In this document: positions 7,342 through 17,762 of the stretch, one piece after another | Layout of the letters: every line of letters begins with the position of its first letter | Numbering within the stretch: the first letter of the stretch is position 1 | Assembly (NCBI GenBank): GCA_016235555.1 | Contig: JACRKC010000009.1 | Coordinates: 41,163 to 105,162 of the forward strand | Length of the DNA stretch: 64,000 bases | Source: Verrucomicrobiota bacterium | GTDB lineage: Bacteria > Verrucomicrobiota > Verrucomicrobiia > Opitutales > Opitutaceae | Reading direction: 5' to 3' | Notes under the pieces: generated by a model | Told to the model about the DNA's origin: nothing | The model's database searches: none | Seen by the model: only the letters and a program-made list of their open reading frames with translations | Made by a program: the position numbers and the translations under genes

Positions 7342-8292
7342 GTGAAACGCCTCCGCTTCGTCTCCTTTTTCGTCTGCGTTCTGGTCGGTTTTGCCGCGCG
7401 CACGCACGGAGCCGAACCATCGCCGCTGCTCATCGAGCGGCAAAGGGTGAGCGATGGTTTCAAGCAGCTCACGCGCGCCGCCAAATGGAGTCTCGTCGAA
7501 TCGCGGCCGATCCAGTTTCCGACGTTTCACCCGCAGGGCATGGTGAAGATCGGCGCCGAGTTTTTCGTATCGTCGGTCGAGGTGACGCGGCGGCCGCGCA
7601 CCTACCCCGTCCCGCAGCAGGGGTTCGATCGCGACGCCGGCGCGGGGACCGGCCATTTGTTCAAAATCGATGCGCAAGGCCGGCTGCTCGCCGACCTCGT
7701 GCTCGGCGAAGGCACGATCTACCACCCGGGTGGCATCGATTTTGACGGACGCGACATCTGGGTGCCGGTCGCGGAATATCGGCCGAACAGCCGCTCGATC
7801 ATCTACCGCGTCAACCCGGCCACGATGAAGGCCACGGAGATTTTTCGTTTCCCCGACCACCTCGGCGGCCTCGTGCACAACACGGAGCGCCGCACGCTCC
7901 ACGGCGTGAGTTGGGGCTCGCGTTACTTCTATCGCTGGACCCTCGACGAGGCGGGCCGCGTGACCGACGCCACGGCGGCGCCCGAAAAACTGCGCACCGC
8001 GAATCCCTCGTTCTACATCGACTACCAGGACTGCAAATTCCTCGGTCGCGACGAAATGCTCTGCGGCGGACTGGCCCAGATCGGCGACACCGTGCGCCTC
8101 GGCGGCCTCGAGCTGGTCGACCTGCGCACGCACCGCCCGATCTGGCAGCTCCCCCTCCCCCTCTGGACCAAGTCCGGCCTGCCGATGACGCAAAACCCCT
8201 GCTGGATCGAGCCGACCGAAGGCGGTCTGCGGGCCTACTTCATGCCCGAGGACGATCGCGCGACGCTCTATGTTTTCGAGGTGAAGCCGTGA
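7342..8292 (+). CDS. Secreted DUF6454-type protein
   Basis: A 316-residue protein. GTG 7342 is preferred over an upstream ATG because it gives a signal peptide at once (VKRLRFVSFFVCVLVGFAARTHG/A). The mature part has HPQGMVKIGAEFFVSSVEV, GHLFKIDAQGRLLADLVLGEG, YHPGGIDFDG, IWVPVAEYRPNSRSIIYRV and HGVSWGSRYFYRW, a pattern I associate with DUF6454. It looks like a beta-propeller with repeated 'data to statement' strands. No enzymatic activity is known to me. It is divergent from the epimerase and ThuA genes and may share their regulation. Confidence 0.7.
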   Translation: MKRLRFVSFFVCVLVGFAARTHGAEPSPLLIERQRVSDGFKQLTRAAKWSLVESRPIQFPTFHPQGMVKIGAEFFVSSVEVTRRPRTYPVPQQGFDRDAGAGTGHLFKIDAQGRLLADLVLGEGTIYHPGGIDFDGRDIWVPVAEYRPNSRSIIYRVNPATMKATEIFRFPDHLGGLVHNTERRTLHGVSWGSRYFYRWTLDEAGRVTDATAAPEKLRTANPSFYIDYQDCKFLGRDEMLCGGLAQIGDTVRLGGLELVDLRTHRPIWQLPLPLWTKSGLPMTQNPCWIEPTEGGLRAYFMPEDDRATLYVFEVKP

Positions 8293-8335
8293 TGCGGAAG
8301 CTGGACAGTGCAGCGCATCGAGGTCACCTTTAGGC

Positions 8336-8665
8336 ATGGTCTCCACTCCTTCCAAACCGCCCGCGCTGCCCGAGATTCGGCGCATCGTGCGTGCCGTTTG
8401 TGCGCGGCACCCGGTCGCGCGCGCGGACCTTTTTGGCTCGGTGGCTCGCGGGGAGGCTCATCCGGGCAGTGATGTCGATCTGCTGGTGGAGTTCGTGCCC
8501 GGGGCCGCAGTGGGCTTGCTCGAGCTGGGTGCGTTGCGTGAGGAGCTCGCCGACGCGCTAGCCTGTCCGGTGGATGTGGTCAGCCGCCGCGCGGTGGAGC
8601 GCAGCGCAAATCCCTTTCGCCGCCGCGCCTTGCTCGGCGCCACCGTCAACGCCTATGCCCGATGA
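8336..8665 (+). CDS. MNT-type nucleotidyltransferase antitoxin (MntA-like)
   Basis: A 109-residue minimal nucleotidyltransferase with the family motif: FGSVARGEAHPGSDVDLLVEF contains GSxxxG followed by the metal-binding DxD. In MntA/HepT modules this enzyme modifies (AMPylates) the partner HEPN toxin and neutralises it. The next gene, a HEPN protein, overlaps its end by 11 bp (8655-8665), the usual arrangement for the pair. It is cytoplasmic. The C-terminus is slightly longer than the minimum of the family. Confidence 0.85.
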   Translation: MVSTPSKPPALPEIRRIVRAVCARHPVARADLFGSVARGEAHPGSDVDLLVEFVPGAAVGLLELGALREELADALACPVDVVSRRAVERSANPFRRRALLGATVNAYAR

Positions 8666-8993
8666 TCTCCAGCAGGCGCTGCTGCGCGACCTGCTCGATT
8701 CCGCCCGCGCGATCCGGCGCTATCTCGATGGCGTGAGCCGCGAGGCGTTCATGGCGAACGCGGAAAAGCAGGACGCCGTGTTGCGGCGCTTCGAGATCAT
8801 CGGCGAGGCGGCCAGCCGGCTCTCCCCGGAAACGCAGACGCTCTTCCCCGGGCTGCCCTTTCGCGCGATGCGCGGCATGAGAAACATCATCGCGCACGAC
8901 TACGGCGAGGTGGATCTCGAGCTGGTGTGGCAGACGGCCACGACCGATCTCCAGTCGTTGATCGCGGCGCTCGAACACCATTTTGGCGGGTGA
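8655..8993 (+). CDS. HEPN-domain toxin (HepT/DUF86-like)
   Basis: A 112-residue all-helical protein starting at ATG 8655 inside the 3' end of the MNT gene. It carries RRFEIIGEAASRL and the signature RNIIAHDY, the Rx4H(x)Y motif of HEPN RNases that is also the site of AMPylation by the partner. Together the two genes form a type VII (MNT/HEPN) toxin-antitoxin module, known to act in stress or phage response. Both key motifs are intact, so the module should be functional. Confidence 0.85.
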   Translation: MPDDLQQALLRDLLDSARAIRRYLDGVSREAFMANAEKQDAVLRRFEIIGEAASRLSPETQTLFPGLPFRAMRGMRNIIAHDYGEVDLELVWQTATTDLQSLIAALEHHFGG

Positions 8994-9088
8994 CCGTGCC
9001 AGCGACCTCAGGCGTGCGCGCGCCGCGCCCGGCCGCGTGTTTCCCGGCAATCGCGGGATAATTTCCCACAAGCCGGGCTTGCATCGCT

Positions 9089-9111
9089 GCGAACCACCAC
9101 TAGGTGTTCGC
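9089..9111. promoter_or_regulatory. Inverted repeat upstream of recA, candidate regulator site
   Basis: GCGAAC and GTTCGC separated by 11 bases (9089-9094 and 9106-9111) lie 72 bp before the recA start. Because recA is normally under SOS control, a dyad here could be a LexA-type operator. I do not know the LexA box of this organism, so the assignment is only positional inference. Confidence 0.35.
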
Positions 9112-9182
9112 CTGCACAGTCCCCACGCCGCCGGCTTTTTTCTACCGACAAACAACCCTCAACGCTCAACACCTGTCCTCCC

Positions 9183-10262
<1,080 letters not shown>

Positions 10263-10269
10263 GGCTGTC

Positions 10270-10800
10270 ATGTCCGCGCTGGCGCACCGCTGGAGCCATT
10301 GGGCGGCCATCATTGGCGCGCTCCTGCTCGCCGGCTGCGCGGCGACCACCGCGACGTCGGGCGTTTCGACGGGCGATCGCCAGGAAATCAGCACGCGCAT
10401 CGCGGCCATCCGCGATGCGATTCTCGCCAAGTCAGCGGCCGGCATCGTGCGGGACTCGACGCCGGATTACGCCTTCACCGGTGCCGATGGCGTCACGTTT
10501 GACCGGGACGGATTTGTGCGACGCACGGAAGGATTGTTCGCCCGGGTGCTCGCCATCGAGTCACTCGACACGCACGTCGATTCGATCGCCGCGCAGGCCG
10601 ACGGCTCGGCGGCCGTCGAGATCACGCAGACGATGGTGCGGCGCGAAAAGGCGGCCGACACGGGTGCGATCACGCGGCTCTGGCTGTGCTATCGCGAGCA
10701 GCACACGTGGGTGCGCGTGACGGGACAATGGCGCGTGCGGCGCGTGCAGTTCATCGGCACGCCGGAGCGCAAGGTGCTGCCGGAGTCGGCCGCGCCGTAG
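10270..10800 (+). CDS. Lipoprotein, NTF2/SnoaL-like (DUF4440-type) fold
   Basis: A 176-residue protein with a lipoprotein signal: hydrophobic WAAIIGALLLAGC with the lipobox cysteine at about residue 24, followed by a small-residue linker. The mature part reads like an NTF2/SnoaL-type domain (helix with AAIRDAILAKSAAGIVRDSTPDYAFTGADG, then strands, AVEITQTMVRREK and WRVRRVQFIG near the end). Such proteins bind small ligands, and this one would sit on a membrane facing the periplasm. It begins 8 bp after recA, so it may be co-transcribed. Function unknown. Confidence 0.65.
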   Translation: MSALAHRWSHWAAIIGALLLAGCAATTATSGVSTGDRQEISTRIAAIRDAILAKSAAGIVRDSTPDYAFTGADGVTFDRDGFVRRTEGLFARVLAIESLDTHVDSIAAQADGSAAVEITQTMVRREKAADTGAITRLWLCYREQHTWVRVTGQWRVRRVQFIGTPERKVLPESAAP

Positions 10801-10806
10801 GCGACG

Positions 10807-10926
10807 TCAACCGCGCGCGGCGGGCGGAATCACAAGTTTCAGCGCCGTGTGCGTGGCGGAAAAGCCGCAGACCTTGTTGTCGATGAGCCCGGCGGCTTTG
10901 GCGGCGCGCATGACGTCGACGTCGCT
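10807..10926 (-). pseudogene. C-terminal remnant of a DUF3052-like protein
   Basis: The minus strand reads SDVDVMRAAKAAGLIDNKVCGFSATHTALKLVIP to a TGA at 10807-10809. The part GLIDNKVC…T…LKLVI resembles the C-terminal end of DUF3052 proteins. Upstream of 10926 the frame stays open but the sequence no longer looks like the family, so only about the last 40 residues survive. It lies in the 240-bp gap between the lipoprotein and ABC genes. Confidence 0.45.
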
Positions 10927-11038
10927 GAAATGAAGGACTGCGGGCACCGGCCGAATGTGGATTGCAGGGTGCGATGCACCGCGTGGTGGCGCATTGCCTC
11001 CGAATGAGGCTTGGGATTGGCTGTCGGGCCTTCTCCCC

Positions 11039-11800
11039 ATGACGACCGCTGTCGAACCCATTGCTTCGCCTCCTGCGCAGCCGCCGATCGAGGCGCGCGA
11101 GCGGATGTTTCACGCCCGCGGACTGGCGCGGATTTATGGCGAGGGCGAGGCGGCGGTGACGGCGCTGGCGGGGGTGGATTTCGAGATGTTCGCCGGGGAA
11201 CTGATCGTGTTGCTCGGCGCGTCCGGGAGCGGAAAGTCCACGCTGCTCAACCAACTCGGCGGTCTCGATTCACCCACGCGCGGGATCCTGCACTATCGCG
11301 GCTGGGATCTCGGGACGGCCGACGAGGCGGGGCTCACGCAGTTCCGCCGCAACGCGGTGGGCTTCGTGTTTCAAGCCTACAACCTGATCCCGTCGCTCAC
11401 GGCGCGGGAGAACGTCGCGCTCATCGCCGAAATTTCGCGCGACCCGATGTCACCGGAAGAGGCGCTCCACCTCGTCGGCCTCGGCGAGCGCATGGATCAT
11501 TTTCCGGCGCAGCTCTCGGGTGGCGAGCAGCAGCGCGTGGCGATCGCCCGTGCGATCGCGAAGCGGCCGGAAGTGCTGCTGTGCGACGAACCGACGGGCG
11601 CGCTCGACGTGCGCACCGGCATCACGGTGCTCGAGGCGATCGAGCACATCAACCGCGAGCTCGGCACGCTCGCCGTCATCATCACGCACAATGCCATCAT
11701 CGCCGACATGGCGGGGCGGGTGTTCACGCTGTCGGACGGGCGGCTCGTGGGCGTGCGGGAAAACACGAGCCGCGCGACGGTGCGGTCGCTCGCGTGGTGA
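11039..11800 (+). CDS. ABC transporter ATP-binding protein (MacB/LolD-type)
   Basis: A 253-residue ATPase. Walker [10 protein letters not shown] is at residues 60-68, the Q-loop at [12 protein letters not shown], the signature [14 protein letters not shown] near 159, Walker [12 protein letters not shown] near 180 and the switch histidine in IITHN. The sequence is closest in style to LolD/MacB ATPases, which work with FtsX-type permeases in mechanotransmission rather than classical transport. ATG 11039 is used; a second in-frame ATG at 11105 would remove a Pro-rich leader. The permease and a HlyD adaptor follow. Confidence 0.92.
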   Translation: MTTAVEPIASPPAQPPIEARERMFHARGLARIYGEGEAAVTALAGVDFEMFAGELIVLLGASGSGKSTLLNQLGGLDSPTRGILHYRGWDLGTADEAGLTQFRRNAVGFVFQAYNLIPSLTARENVALIAEISRDPMSPEEALHLVGLGERMDHFPAQLSGGEQQRVAIARAIAKRPEVLLCDEPTGALDVRTGITVLEAIEHINRELGTLAVIITHNAIIADMAGRVFTLSDGRLVGVRENTSRATVRSLAW

Positions 11801-11823
11801 ACATGGCGCTCGTAATTGAGCCT

Positions 11824-11906
11824 GTGGTCGGGCCCGCTCTCCGAGCGGGCCTGAGTTCCAGCGTGCGTCACCACAACTCAGACCCGCTCGGAGAGCGGGC
11901 CCTACC
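11824..11906. repeat. Palindromic repeat between ABC ATPase and permease genes
   Basis: Starts GTGGTCGGGCCCGCTCTCCG and ends CGGAGAGCGGGCCCTACC, so it has arms of about 20 bp, plus an inner hairpin in each half. It lies inside what is probably one operon. Confidence 0.85.
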
Positions 11907-11915
11907 CTGCAGCTC

Positions 11916-14288
11916 ATGAGCCTCCTCGACCGGAAACTGCTCCGCGATCTCCGGGCGCTGAAGTCGCAGGCGCTCGCCGTGGCGCTCGTGATGGCGTGCG
12001 GGCTCGCGATGATGGTCACCACGCGCTCGCTGATTCTCTCGCTGTCGACCACGCGCGACAATTACTACGAGCGCCACCGGTTCGCGGAGGTGTTTGCGCG
12101 CCTGAAGCGCGCGCCGAACTCCGTGCGGGATGAGTTGGTGAAGATCCCGGGCGTGGCGACGGTGCAGACGGGTATCGCGATCCAGGTGACGCTCGATGTG
12201 CCGGGGCTCATGGAGCCGGCGGTCGGGATGATCAATTCGCTGCCGGAGCGCGGCGCGCCGGTGCTCAACATCCCCTACCTCCGTGCCGGCCGGCTGCCGC
12301 AGAGCCAGAGCCGCACCACGCGCGGCGAGCTGGCGGTGAGCGAGGCGTTTGCCGAGCCGCACGGGTTGAAGCCGGGCGCGAAGCTGTCGGCCGTGCTGAA
12401 TGGAAGAAAGCAGGAGTTTCTGATTTCCGGCGTCGCACTGTCGCCGGAATTCGTGTTCGAAGCGCCGCCCGGCGCGGCCCTGCCCGACAACAAGACCTAC
12501 GGCGTCTTCTGGGCGCCCTACAAGGAGCTCGCGACCGCGTTCCAGCTCTACGGCGCGTTCAACAACGTCGCGCTCACACTCGCGCCCGGCGCCTCGGAGG
12601 GCGAGGTGATCGCGGCGGTCGACCGGCTGCTCGCGCCGTATGGCGGGCGCGGGGCCTACGGCCGGACGAACCATCCGTCGCACCGGCGCGTCGACGACGA
12701 GATCCGCGTGCTCCAGGGGCTGTCGGTCGCGTTTCCGTTGGTGTTTCTGAGTGTGGCCGCGTTCATGGTGAACTCGGTGATGAGCCGGCAGATCACGCTC
12801 CAGCGCGAGCAGATCGCGATGCTCAAGGCGTGCGGGTTCAGCAACCGGCAGGTGGGCGCGCACTATTTCAAATTCTCGCTCGCGATCGTGGTGGGCGGCG
12901 TGGTGTTCGGCGCGGCGGGCGGCGTGTTTCTCGGCGGGAAACTCGTCGAGATGTATCACCTGTTTTTCCGGTTTCCGCAGCTGGACTTCATGCTCGACAC
13001 CCGCGTGCTCGTCGCCGCGACCGCGGTGAGTTCGCTCGCGGCGTTCGGCGGCGTGGCGGGCGCGGTGCGGCGGGCGGTGAACCTGCCGCCGGCCGAGGCG
13101 ATGCGCCCGGAGGCGCCGGCGAGCTTCCGGCCCGCGTTGTTGGAGAATTTCCGCGCGGCGCGGTGGTTCAGCGCGAGTTTCCGCATGGCGCTGCGCAACA
13201 TCCAGCGCCGGCCCGTGCGGAGCGGGCTCACCTGCCTCGCGCTCGCGCTGGCGACAGGAATCCTGATCGTGCCGAACACATTTCGCGACGGCATCGCCTA
13301 CGTGCTGGATTTCCAATGGGACGTGGTGCAGCGGCAGACGGTCACGCTCTCGCTCGTCGAACCGCAGCAGGCGCGCGCGATCGCGGATTTCCGGCACCTG
13401 CCGGGCGTGGTGCTCGCGGAACCGTTTCGCTACGTGCCGGTGGAGCTGCGCGCGGGTCCCATCATGCGACGGCTCATGCTGCAAGGGCTCCCGGAGCGCG
13501 GCACGCTCAGCCGGGTGATCGATGCGCGGCCGGCGCAATTCACGCTGCCGGCGCGCGGGGTGGTGATCTCGGCGAAGCTCGCCGAGGTGTTGCGCGTGAA
13601 GCCGGGCGACGAAGTGATCGCGCGCGTGCTCGAGGGTGAAGAGCGCGAAATCTCCGTGCCGATCGTGGGCCTCGCGGAGGATTTCGCGGGGGTGGCCGCC
13701 TACATGCAGCTCGATGCGCTGAACCGCCTGATGCGCGAGGGCGACCGCATCACCGGCGCGCATCTCTCGGTGGCGGCGGGGCAGTGGGAGGAATTTCTGC
13801 GCGCCGTGAAGAACACGCCGCGCGCCGCGGGCTGCATGATCAAGGCCTCGATGCGCGATGGGTTTCGCAAGACCACGGCGCAGAGCATCGGGCTGCTCCA
13901 GAAGATGTATATGATGTTCGCGGTGATCGTGGCGTTCGGGATCATCTACAACAGCGCGCGCATCTCGCTGTCGGAGCGCGCGCGCGAACTGGCGACGTTG
14001 CGCGTGCTGGGCTTCACGCGCGGCGAGGTGGGCGCGGTGCTTGTCGGCGAACTCGTGCTGCTCACCGTGGTCGCCTTGCCGGTCGGGCTCGTGATCGGAT
14101 CGGGTTTCGCGCGCGGCATCCTGACCGCGGTGAACACGGAGACGGTGCGGCTGCCGCTCGTGCTCACGGCGGCGAACTACGCGTTTGCCGTCGCGGTGGT
14201 CGCGGTGGCTTCGGCGTTGTCGGCGCTCTTCGCCGCGCGCAAGCTCGCCGACATCGATCTGGTGAGCGCGCTCAAGGCGCTCGATTGA
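11916..14288 (+). CDS. FtsX-family ABC transporter permease
   Basis: A 790-residue permease with the FtsX/MacB layout duplicated. There is an N-terminal TM segment (QALAVALVMACGLAMMV), a periplasmic domain to about residue 275, a three-helix FtsX bundle (AFPLVFLSVAAFMVNSVMSRQI; IVVGGVVFGAAGGVFLG; VAATAVSSLAAFGGVAGAV), a second start (RMALRNIQRRPVRSGLTCLALALATGI), a second periplasmic domain and a last bundle (MFAVIVAFGIIYNSARISLSERARELATLRVLGF…). The motif SERARELATLRVLGF is the cytoplasmic coupling helix typical of this family. With the ATPase before and the adaptor after, it should form an export or envelope-stress machine. Confidence 0.92.
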   Translation: MSLLDRKLLRDLRALKSQALAVALVMACGLAMMVTTRSLILSLSTTRDNYYERHRFAEVFARLKRAPNSVRDELVKIPGVATVQTGIAIQVTLDVPGLMEPAVGMINSLPERGAPVLNIPYLRAGRLPQSQSRTTRGELAVSEAFAEPHGLKPGAKLSAVLNGRKQEFLISGVALSPEFVFEAPPGAALPDNKTYGVFWAPYKELATAFQLYGAFNNVALTLAPGASEGEVIAAVDRLLAPYGGRGAYGRTNHPSHRRVDDEIRVLQGLSVAFPLVFLSVAAFMVNSVMSRQITLQREQIAMLKACGFSNRQVGAHYFKFSLAIVVGGVVFGAAGGVFLGGKLVEMYHLFFRFPQLDFMLDTRVLVAATAVSSLAAFGGVAGAVRRAVNLPPAEAMRPEAPASFRPALLENFRAARWFSASFRMALRNIQRRPVRSGLTCLALALATGILIVPNTFRDGIAYVLDFQWDVVQRQTVTLSLVEPQQARAIADFRHLPGVVLAEPFRYVPVELRAGPIMRRLMLQGLPERGTLSRVIDARPAQFTLPARGVVISAKLAEVLRVKPGDEVIARVLEGEEREISVPIVGLAEDFAGVAAYMQLDALNRLMREGDRITGAHLSVAAGQWEEFLRAVKNTPRAAGCMIKASMRDGFRKTTAQSIGLLQKMYMMFAVIVAFGIIYNSARISLSERARELATLRVLGFTRGEVGAVLVGELVLLTVVALPVGLVIGSGFARGILTAVNTETVRLPLVLTAANYAFAVAVVAVASALSALFAARKLADIDLVSALKALD

Positions 14289-14311
14289 ACACCATGCCCG
14301 CTTCACCTTTT

Positions 14312-14405
14312 GTCATGCTGAGCGCAGCGAAGAATCCATCAGGTTGTTTGCCACCGATGCACGCGGCGGAAATCCAACTGGATTCTTCGCTGCGCTCAGC
14401 ATGAC
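14312..14405. repeat. Palindromic repeat (GTCATGCTGAGCGCAGCGAAG type)
   Basis: Perfect 26-bp arms: it starts GTCATGCTGAGCGCAGCG and ends CGCTGCGCTCAGCATGAC, around a loop of about 42 bp. It fills most of the gap between the permease and adaptor genes and ends 9 bp before the adaptor start, so it may affect translation of that gene. Similar sequences are common in other bacterial phyla from memory. Confidence 0.9.
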
Positions 14406-14414
14406 CAACCAAAC

Positions 14415-15665
14415 ATGAACCCAACTCCCCCACCCTCGCCCGCTGCGAAAAAGAAAACGGCACCGACGTGGCGCGGTCGTCTCCCGCTGGCCGGCGGCGT
14501 GCTCCTGGTCGGGCTGATCGTGGTCGGTCTCTGGCCGCGGCCGGTCCCGGTCGAGGCGGCCACGGTGGCCCGCGGGCCGCTGGTGGTCACCGTCGAGGAG
14601 GAAGGCATGACGCGGGTGAAGAACCGCTACGTCGTGTCGGCACCGGTCGCCGGCCAGTTGCGCCGGATCGACTGGAAGGCCGGCGCTCCGGTCGAGGCGG
14701 GCCAGACCGTGATCGCGGTGTTGGAGACGGGCGGCGCGGATTTTCTGGATGCCCGCAGCCAGGCGCAAGCCGAGGCCCGCGTGCGTGCGGCCGAGGCCGC
14801 CCGCGAGGCGGCGCGCGCGCAACGGGAGCGCGCGGCGGCGGCGGCGAAGATGTTCACGACGGATTTGGAGCGGTTGCGGGAGTTGTTCGCGAAAAAGGTG
14901 CTGTCGCAGCAGGAGTTTGACGCGGCGCAGATGCGGGCGGACACGGCCGCCCAGGAGACACGCGCGGCGGAGTTTGCGCTAAAGGTCGCGGAGTTTGAAC
15001 ACGAGCAGGCGCGGGCGTTGCTGATGCGCGGTCGCAGCGGCGCGAGCGGCGCGGAGCCGCTGATCATCACGTCGCCTGTGAACGGCAAGCTCCTGCGCGT
15101 GATGCAGGAGAGCGAGCGCATGGTGCCGGCGGGTTTCCCGCTCGTGGAGGTCGGCGATCCGACGGATCTCGAAGTGCGCATCGAGATGCTCTCGCGTGAC
15201 GGCGTGGCGGTGCGGCCGGGCGCGCGCGTGGCGCTGGAACGCTGGGGTGGAGCGCAGCCGTTGCAGGCGCGCGTGCGGCTGGTGGAGCCGTCGGCGTTCA
15301 CGAAAATTTCGGCGCTCGGTGTCGAGGAGCAGCGCGTCTACGTGATCGCGGATTTCGTCGATCCGGTGGAGCAACGCCCGACCCTCGGCGACAGCTACCG
15401 CGTGGAAGCGCGCGTGGTCGTATGGGAAAATGCGAGTGCGTTGCGCGTGCCGGCCGGGGCGCTGTTCCAGCGCGGCCTGGCGTGGCAGGCCTATGTGATC
15501 GCGGGCGGGCGGGCGCGGTTGCGCGCCGTCCAACCGGGCCGCAGCAACGGAGTCGAGACCGAGGTGCTCGACGGCCTCAAGGAGGGCGACCGGGTGATCG
15601 TGTATCCGGGCGACAAAGTCGCGGACGGCACGCGCGTGACGGGCATTGACGTGAGCGGTCGTTAA
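14415..15665 (+). CDS. HlyD/MacA-family periplasmic adaptor
   Basis: A 416-residue membrane-fusion protein. A single TM anchor ([18 protein letters not shown]) is followed by a lipoyl half ([25 protein letters not shown]), a coiled-coil hairpin of about residues 110-200 rich in Ala/Arg/Glu, the second lipoyl half ([23 protein letters not shown]) and a beta-barrel plus membrane-proximal domain ending [22 protein letters not shown]. It would link the FtsX permease to an outer-membrane exit duct. The gene stops overlapping tail-to-tail with pdxH (15662-15665). Confidence 0.9.
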   Translation: MNPTPPPSPAAKKKTAPTWRGRLPLAGGVLLVGLIVVGLWPRPVPVEAATVARGPLVVTVEEEGMTRVKNRYVVSAPVAGQLRRIDWKAGAPVEAGQTVIAVLETGGADFLDARSQAQAEARVRAAEAAREAARAQRERAAAAAKMFTTDLERLRELFAKKVLSQQEFDAAQMRADTAAQETRAAEFALKVAEFEHEQARALLMRGRSGASGAEPLIITSPVNGKLLRVMQESERMVPAGFPLVEVGDPTDLEVRIEMLSRDGVAVRPGARVALERWGGAQPLQARVRLVEPSAFTKISALGVEEQRVYVIADFVDPVEQRPTLGDSYRVEARVVVWENASALRVPAGALFQRGLAWQAYVIAGGRARLRAVQPGRSNGVETEVLDGLKEGDRVIVYPGDKVADGTRVTGIDVSGR

Positions 15666-16237
15666 GGGAAGAGCCACTCCGCGCGCCAACCCTCGCCGTC
15701 GCGCGTGAAGCGCTGGCGGTCGTGGTGGCGGAACGCGCGTTGCTGCCAGAACTCGATCACGTCGGGCACGACGCGCCAGCCGGACCAGTGCGGCGGGCGC
15801 GGCACGGCGCCGAGCGGGAAGCGTAGGGCTGCCGCTGCGACGGCCTGTTCGAGGACGAAGCGGCCGGCGATCGGCTGCGATTGCCGGGAGGCCCAGGCGC
15901 CGAGCTGGCTGAGGCGGGGCCGCGAGGCAAAATACGCGTCGGCTTCGGCCGCCGACACGGCGTCGACGCGGCCTTCGATCCGCACCTGGCGCTCGAGCTT
16001 CGGCCAGTGCAGGCAGAGCGCCGCGCGCGGGTTGGCCCGGAGGTCGTGCGATTTCGGGCTGTCGAGATTGGTGTAGAAGACGAAACCGTGCGCGTCGGCG
16101 TGTTTCAACAGCACCATGCGCACGGCGGGGCGGCCGGCGGCATCGGCGGTCGCGACGGACATCGCGGTGGCGTCGAACGGCTCGGCGGCGCGCGCCTCGG
16201 CGAACCACGTCTGGAATTGGGCGTGCGGATCGGGCAT
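15662..16237 (-). CDS. pdxH: Pyridoxamine 5'-phosphate oxidase
   Basis: A 191-residue flavoprotein that oxidises PNP/PMP to pyridoxal phosphate with FMN and oxygen. Visible family motifs are [47 protein letters not shown] (FMN binding), [27 protein letters not shown] and the C-terminal [15 protein letters not shown]…W. Length and order match PdxH. ATG 16237 puts the start a few residues before the FQTWFAEA helix, as in the family; an upstream continuation reads into low-complexity residues. It is divergent from mnmE. Confidence 0.95.
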   Translation of the reverse strand: MPDPHAQFQTWFAEARAAEPFDATAMSVATADAAGRPAVRMVLLKHADAHGFVFYTNLDSPKSHDLRANPRAALCLHWPKLERQVRIEGRVDAVSAAEADAYFASRPRLSQLGAWASRQSQPIAGRFVLEQAVAAAALRFPLGAVPRPPHWSGWRVVPDVIEFWQQRAFRHHDRQRFTRDGEGWRAEWLFP

Positions 16238-16354
16238 GGCGGAGTGTGCGGGATCGGGGGTGGTGGCGCTGCGTGAGGGTTGTAAAACTGCGCGCAGGGA
16301 TTGTGCGAGGCATTTGACTTGCGCGGCGCGGATGCGAAGCGTGTCGGCCCGAAA

Positions 16355-17713
16355 ATGCCGCGCTTCGACGACACCATCGCCGCGCTTGCGACGCCCGCGG
16401 GCACCGCAGCGATCGCGGTGGTGCGCGTAAGCGGGCCGCGGGCCGCGGAGTTGGCGCGGGAGATTTTTCGCGCGGAAACCGCGGCGCGAACGATGAGCCA
16501 CGCGGACTACGTGGATCGCGGCGGTGTGTTGGTGGACGACGTGTTGTTCACGGTATTCCGGGCGCCGCATTCCTACACGGGCGAGGATTCGCTTGAGATT
16601 TCGTGTCACGGCAACCCCTTCATCGCGCAGAAAATCGTCGAGGATCTCTTCGCGCGCGGGTGCCGGCCGGCCGAACCGGGGGAATTCACGCAGCGGGCGT
16701 TCCTGAACGGTCGCATGGACCTCAGCCAAGCGGAGGCGGTGATGGATGTGATCCACGCGCGCAGCGAGCGGGCGCTGGCGGCAGCCAATCAGCAATTGCG
16801 CGGCGCGCTTGGACGGCGGATGGGTGGGCTCGTCGATGGACTGCTCGGGGTGCTGGCGCGCGTGGAGGCCTACATCGATTTCCCGGATGAAGACCTGCCA
16901 CCCGAGGATCGCGGCACGGTGGCGGCGGAGATCGCGCGCCTGCGGCGCGAGACGGAACGGCTCATGGCGACGAGCCACTACGGGGCGCTCCTGCGCGACG
17001 GCATCAAGACTGTCATCGTCGGCGCGCCGAATGTCGGGAAGAGCAGCCTGCTCAACCGCCTCGTCGGCCAAGAGCGGGCTATCGTGAGCCCGGAACCGGG
17101 GACGACGCGCGACTTCATCGAGGAAAACATCATGGTCGGCTCGCACTGGCTGCGAATTATCGACACCGCAGGGCTCAACCCCTCGCCCGCCCCACTGGAA
17201 AAACTCGGCATGGAGAAGACCGCCGAGCGCACCGCTGAAGCGGATCTCTTTCTGTTGGTGATGGATGCAACGCTCCCCTCCCCTGTCCTCCCCGACGGCG
17301 TGCTCGCCCACGCGCGGCCGGAAAATACCATCGTCGTGATCAACAAAATCGATTTGGCGACAGCCGACCGGCGGCCGGAGTTTTCTCGGCCGGGTTTTGC
17401 GTCCGTGGAGGTATCGGCGCTGACGGGCGCGGGCATCGAGAAACTGATTGCGACAATTGCGGGCCAGGCCGATCGATTTAAGCAAGAAACTGGTGAAGAG
17501 TTAATTGCAATTAATGCCCGCCATGCCCACGCACTGGATTGCGCGCTCGGGTCGCTGCGCGAGGCGGAAGGAAAATTGAGTCGTGCGGAGCCAGTTGAGC
17601 TGCTCGCCAGCGACCTTCGCGACGTGCTGGCCGCTTACGGGGAGATTGGCGGAAAGATTGACAACGAGCGGATGCTCGACCGGCTGTTTGCCTCGTTTTG
17701 CATCGGAAAATAG
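16355..17713 (+). CDS. mnmE: tRNA modification GTPase MnmE
   Basis: A 452-residue GTPase. The N-terminal domain starts [27 protein letters not shown]. The G domain has P-loop GAPNVGKS at 223-230, a GTTRDF switch, DTAG, NKID and SALTG. It ends exactly in FCIGK, the conserved C(I/L)GK tail whose cysteine is needed for activity. With MnmG it makes the xm5U34 modification in tRNA. mnmG begins 50 bp downstream, so the two partners are probably one operon. An in-frame ATG at 16301 would add unconserved residues, so 16355 is used. Confidence 0.97.
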   Translation: MPRFDDTIAALATPAGTAAIAVVRVSGPRAAELAREIFRAETAARTMSHADYVDRGGVLVDDVLFTVFRAPHSYTGEDSLEISCHGNPFIAQKIVEDLFARGCRPAEPGEFTQRAFLNGRMDLSQAEAVMDVIHARSERALAAANQQLRGALGRRMGGLVDGLLGVLARVEAYIDFPDEDLPPEDRGTVAAEIARLRRETERLMATSHYGALLRDGIKTVIVGAPNVGKSSLLNRLVGQERAIVSPEPGTTRDFIEENIMVGSHWLRIIDTAGLNPSPAPLEKLGMEKTAERTAEADLFLLVMDATLPSPVLPDGVLAHARPENTIVVINKIDLATADRRPEFSRPGFASVEVSALTGAGIEKLIATIAGQADRFKQETGEELIAINARHAHALDCALGSLREAEGKLSRAEPVELLASDLRDVLAAYGEIGGKIDNERMLDRLFASFCIGK

Positions 17714-17762
17714 CAGTGGCGCGCGGGCTTCGAGCCGATGCGACGGAACCATTTTAAGAAAA

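Noticed and set aside
11868..14306. A minus-strand open frame of about 800 codons opposite the FtsX permease gene
   Set aside because: It is antisense to a convincing FtsX gene, is rich in Arg/His/Glu as expected from mirrored GC-rich codons, and shows no domain.
17499..17514. AT-rich palindrome TTAATTGCAATTAA inside mnmE
   Set aside because: Short, single, inside well-conserved coding sequence; most likely chance codon choice.
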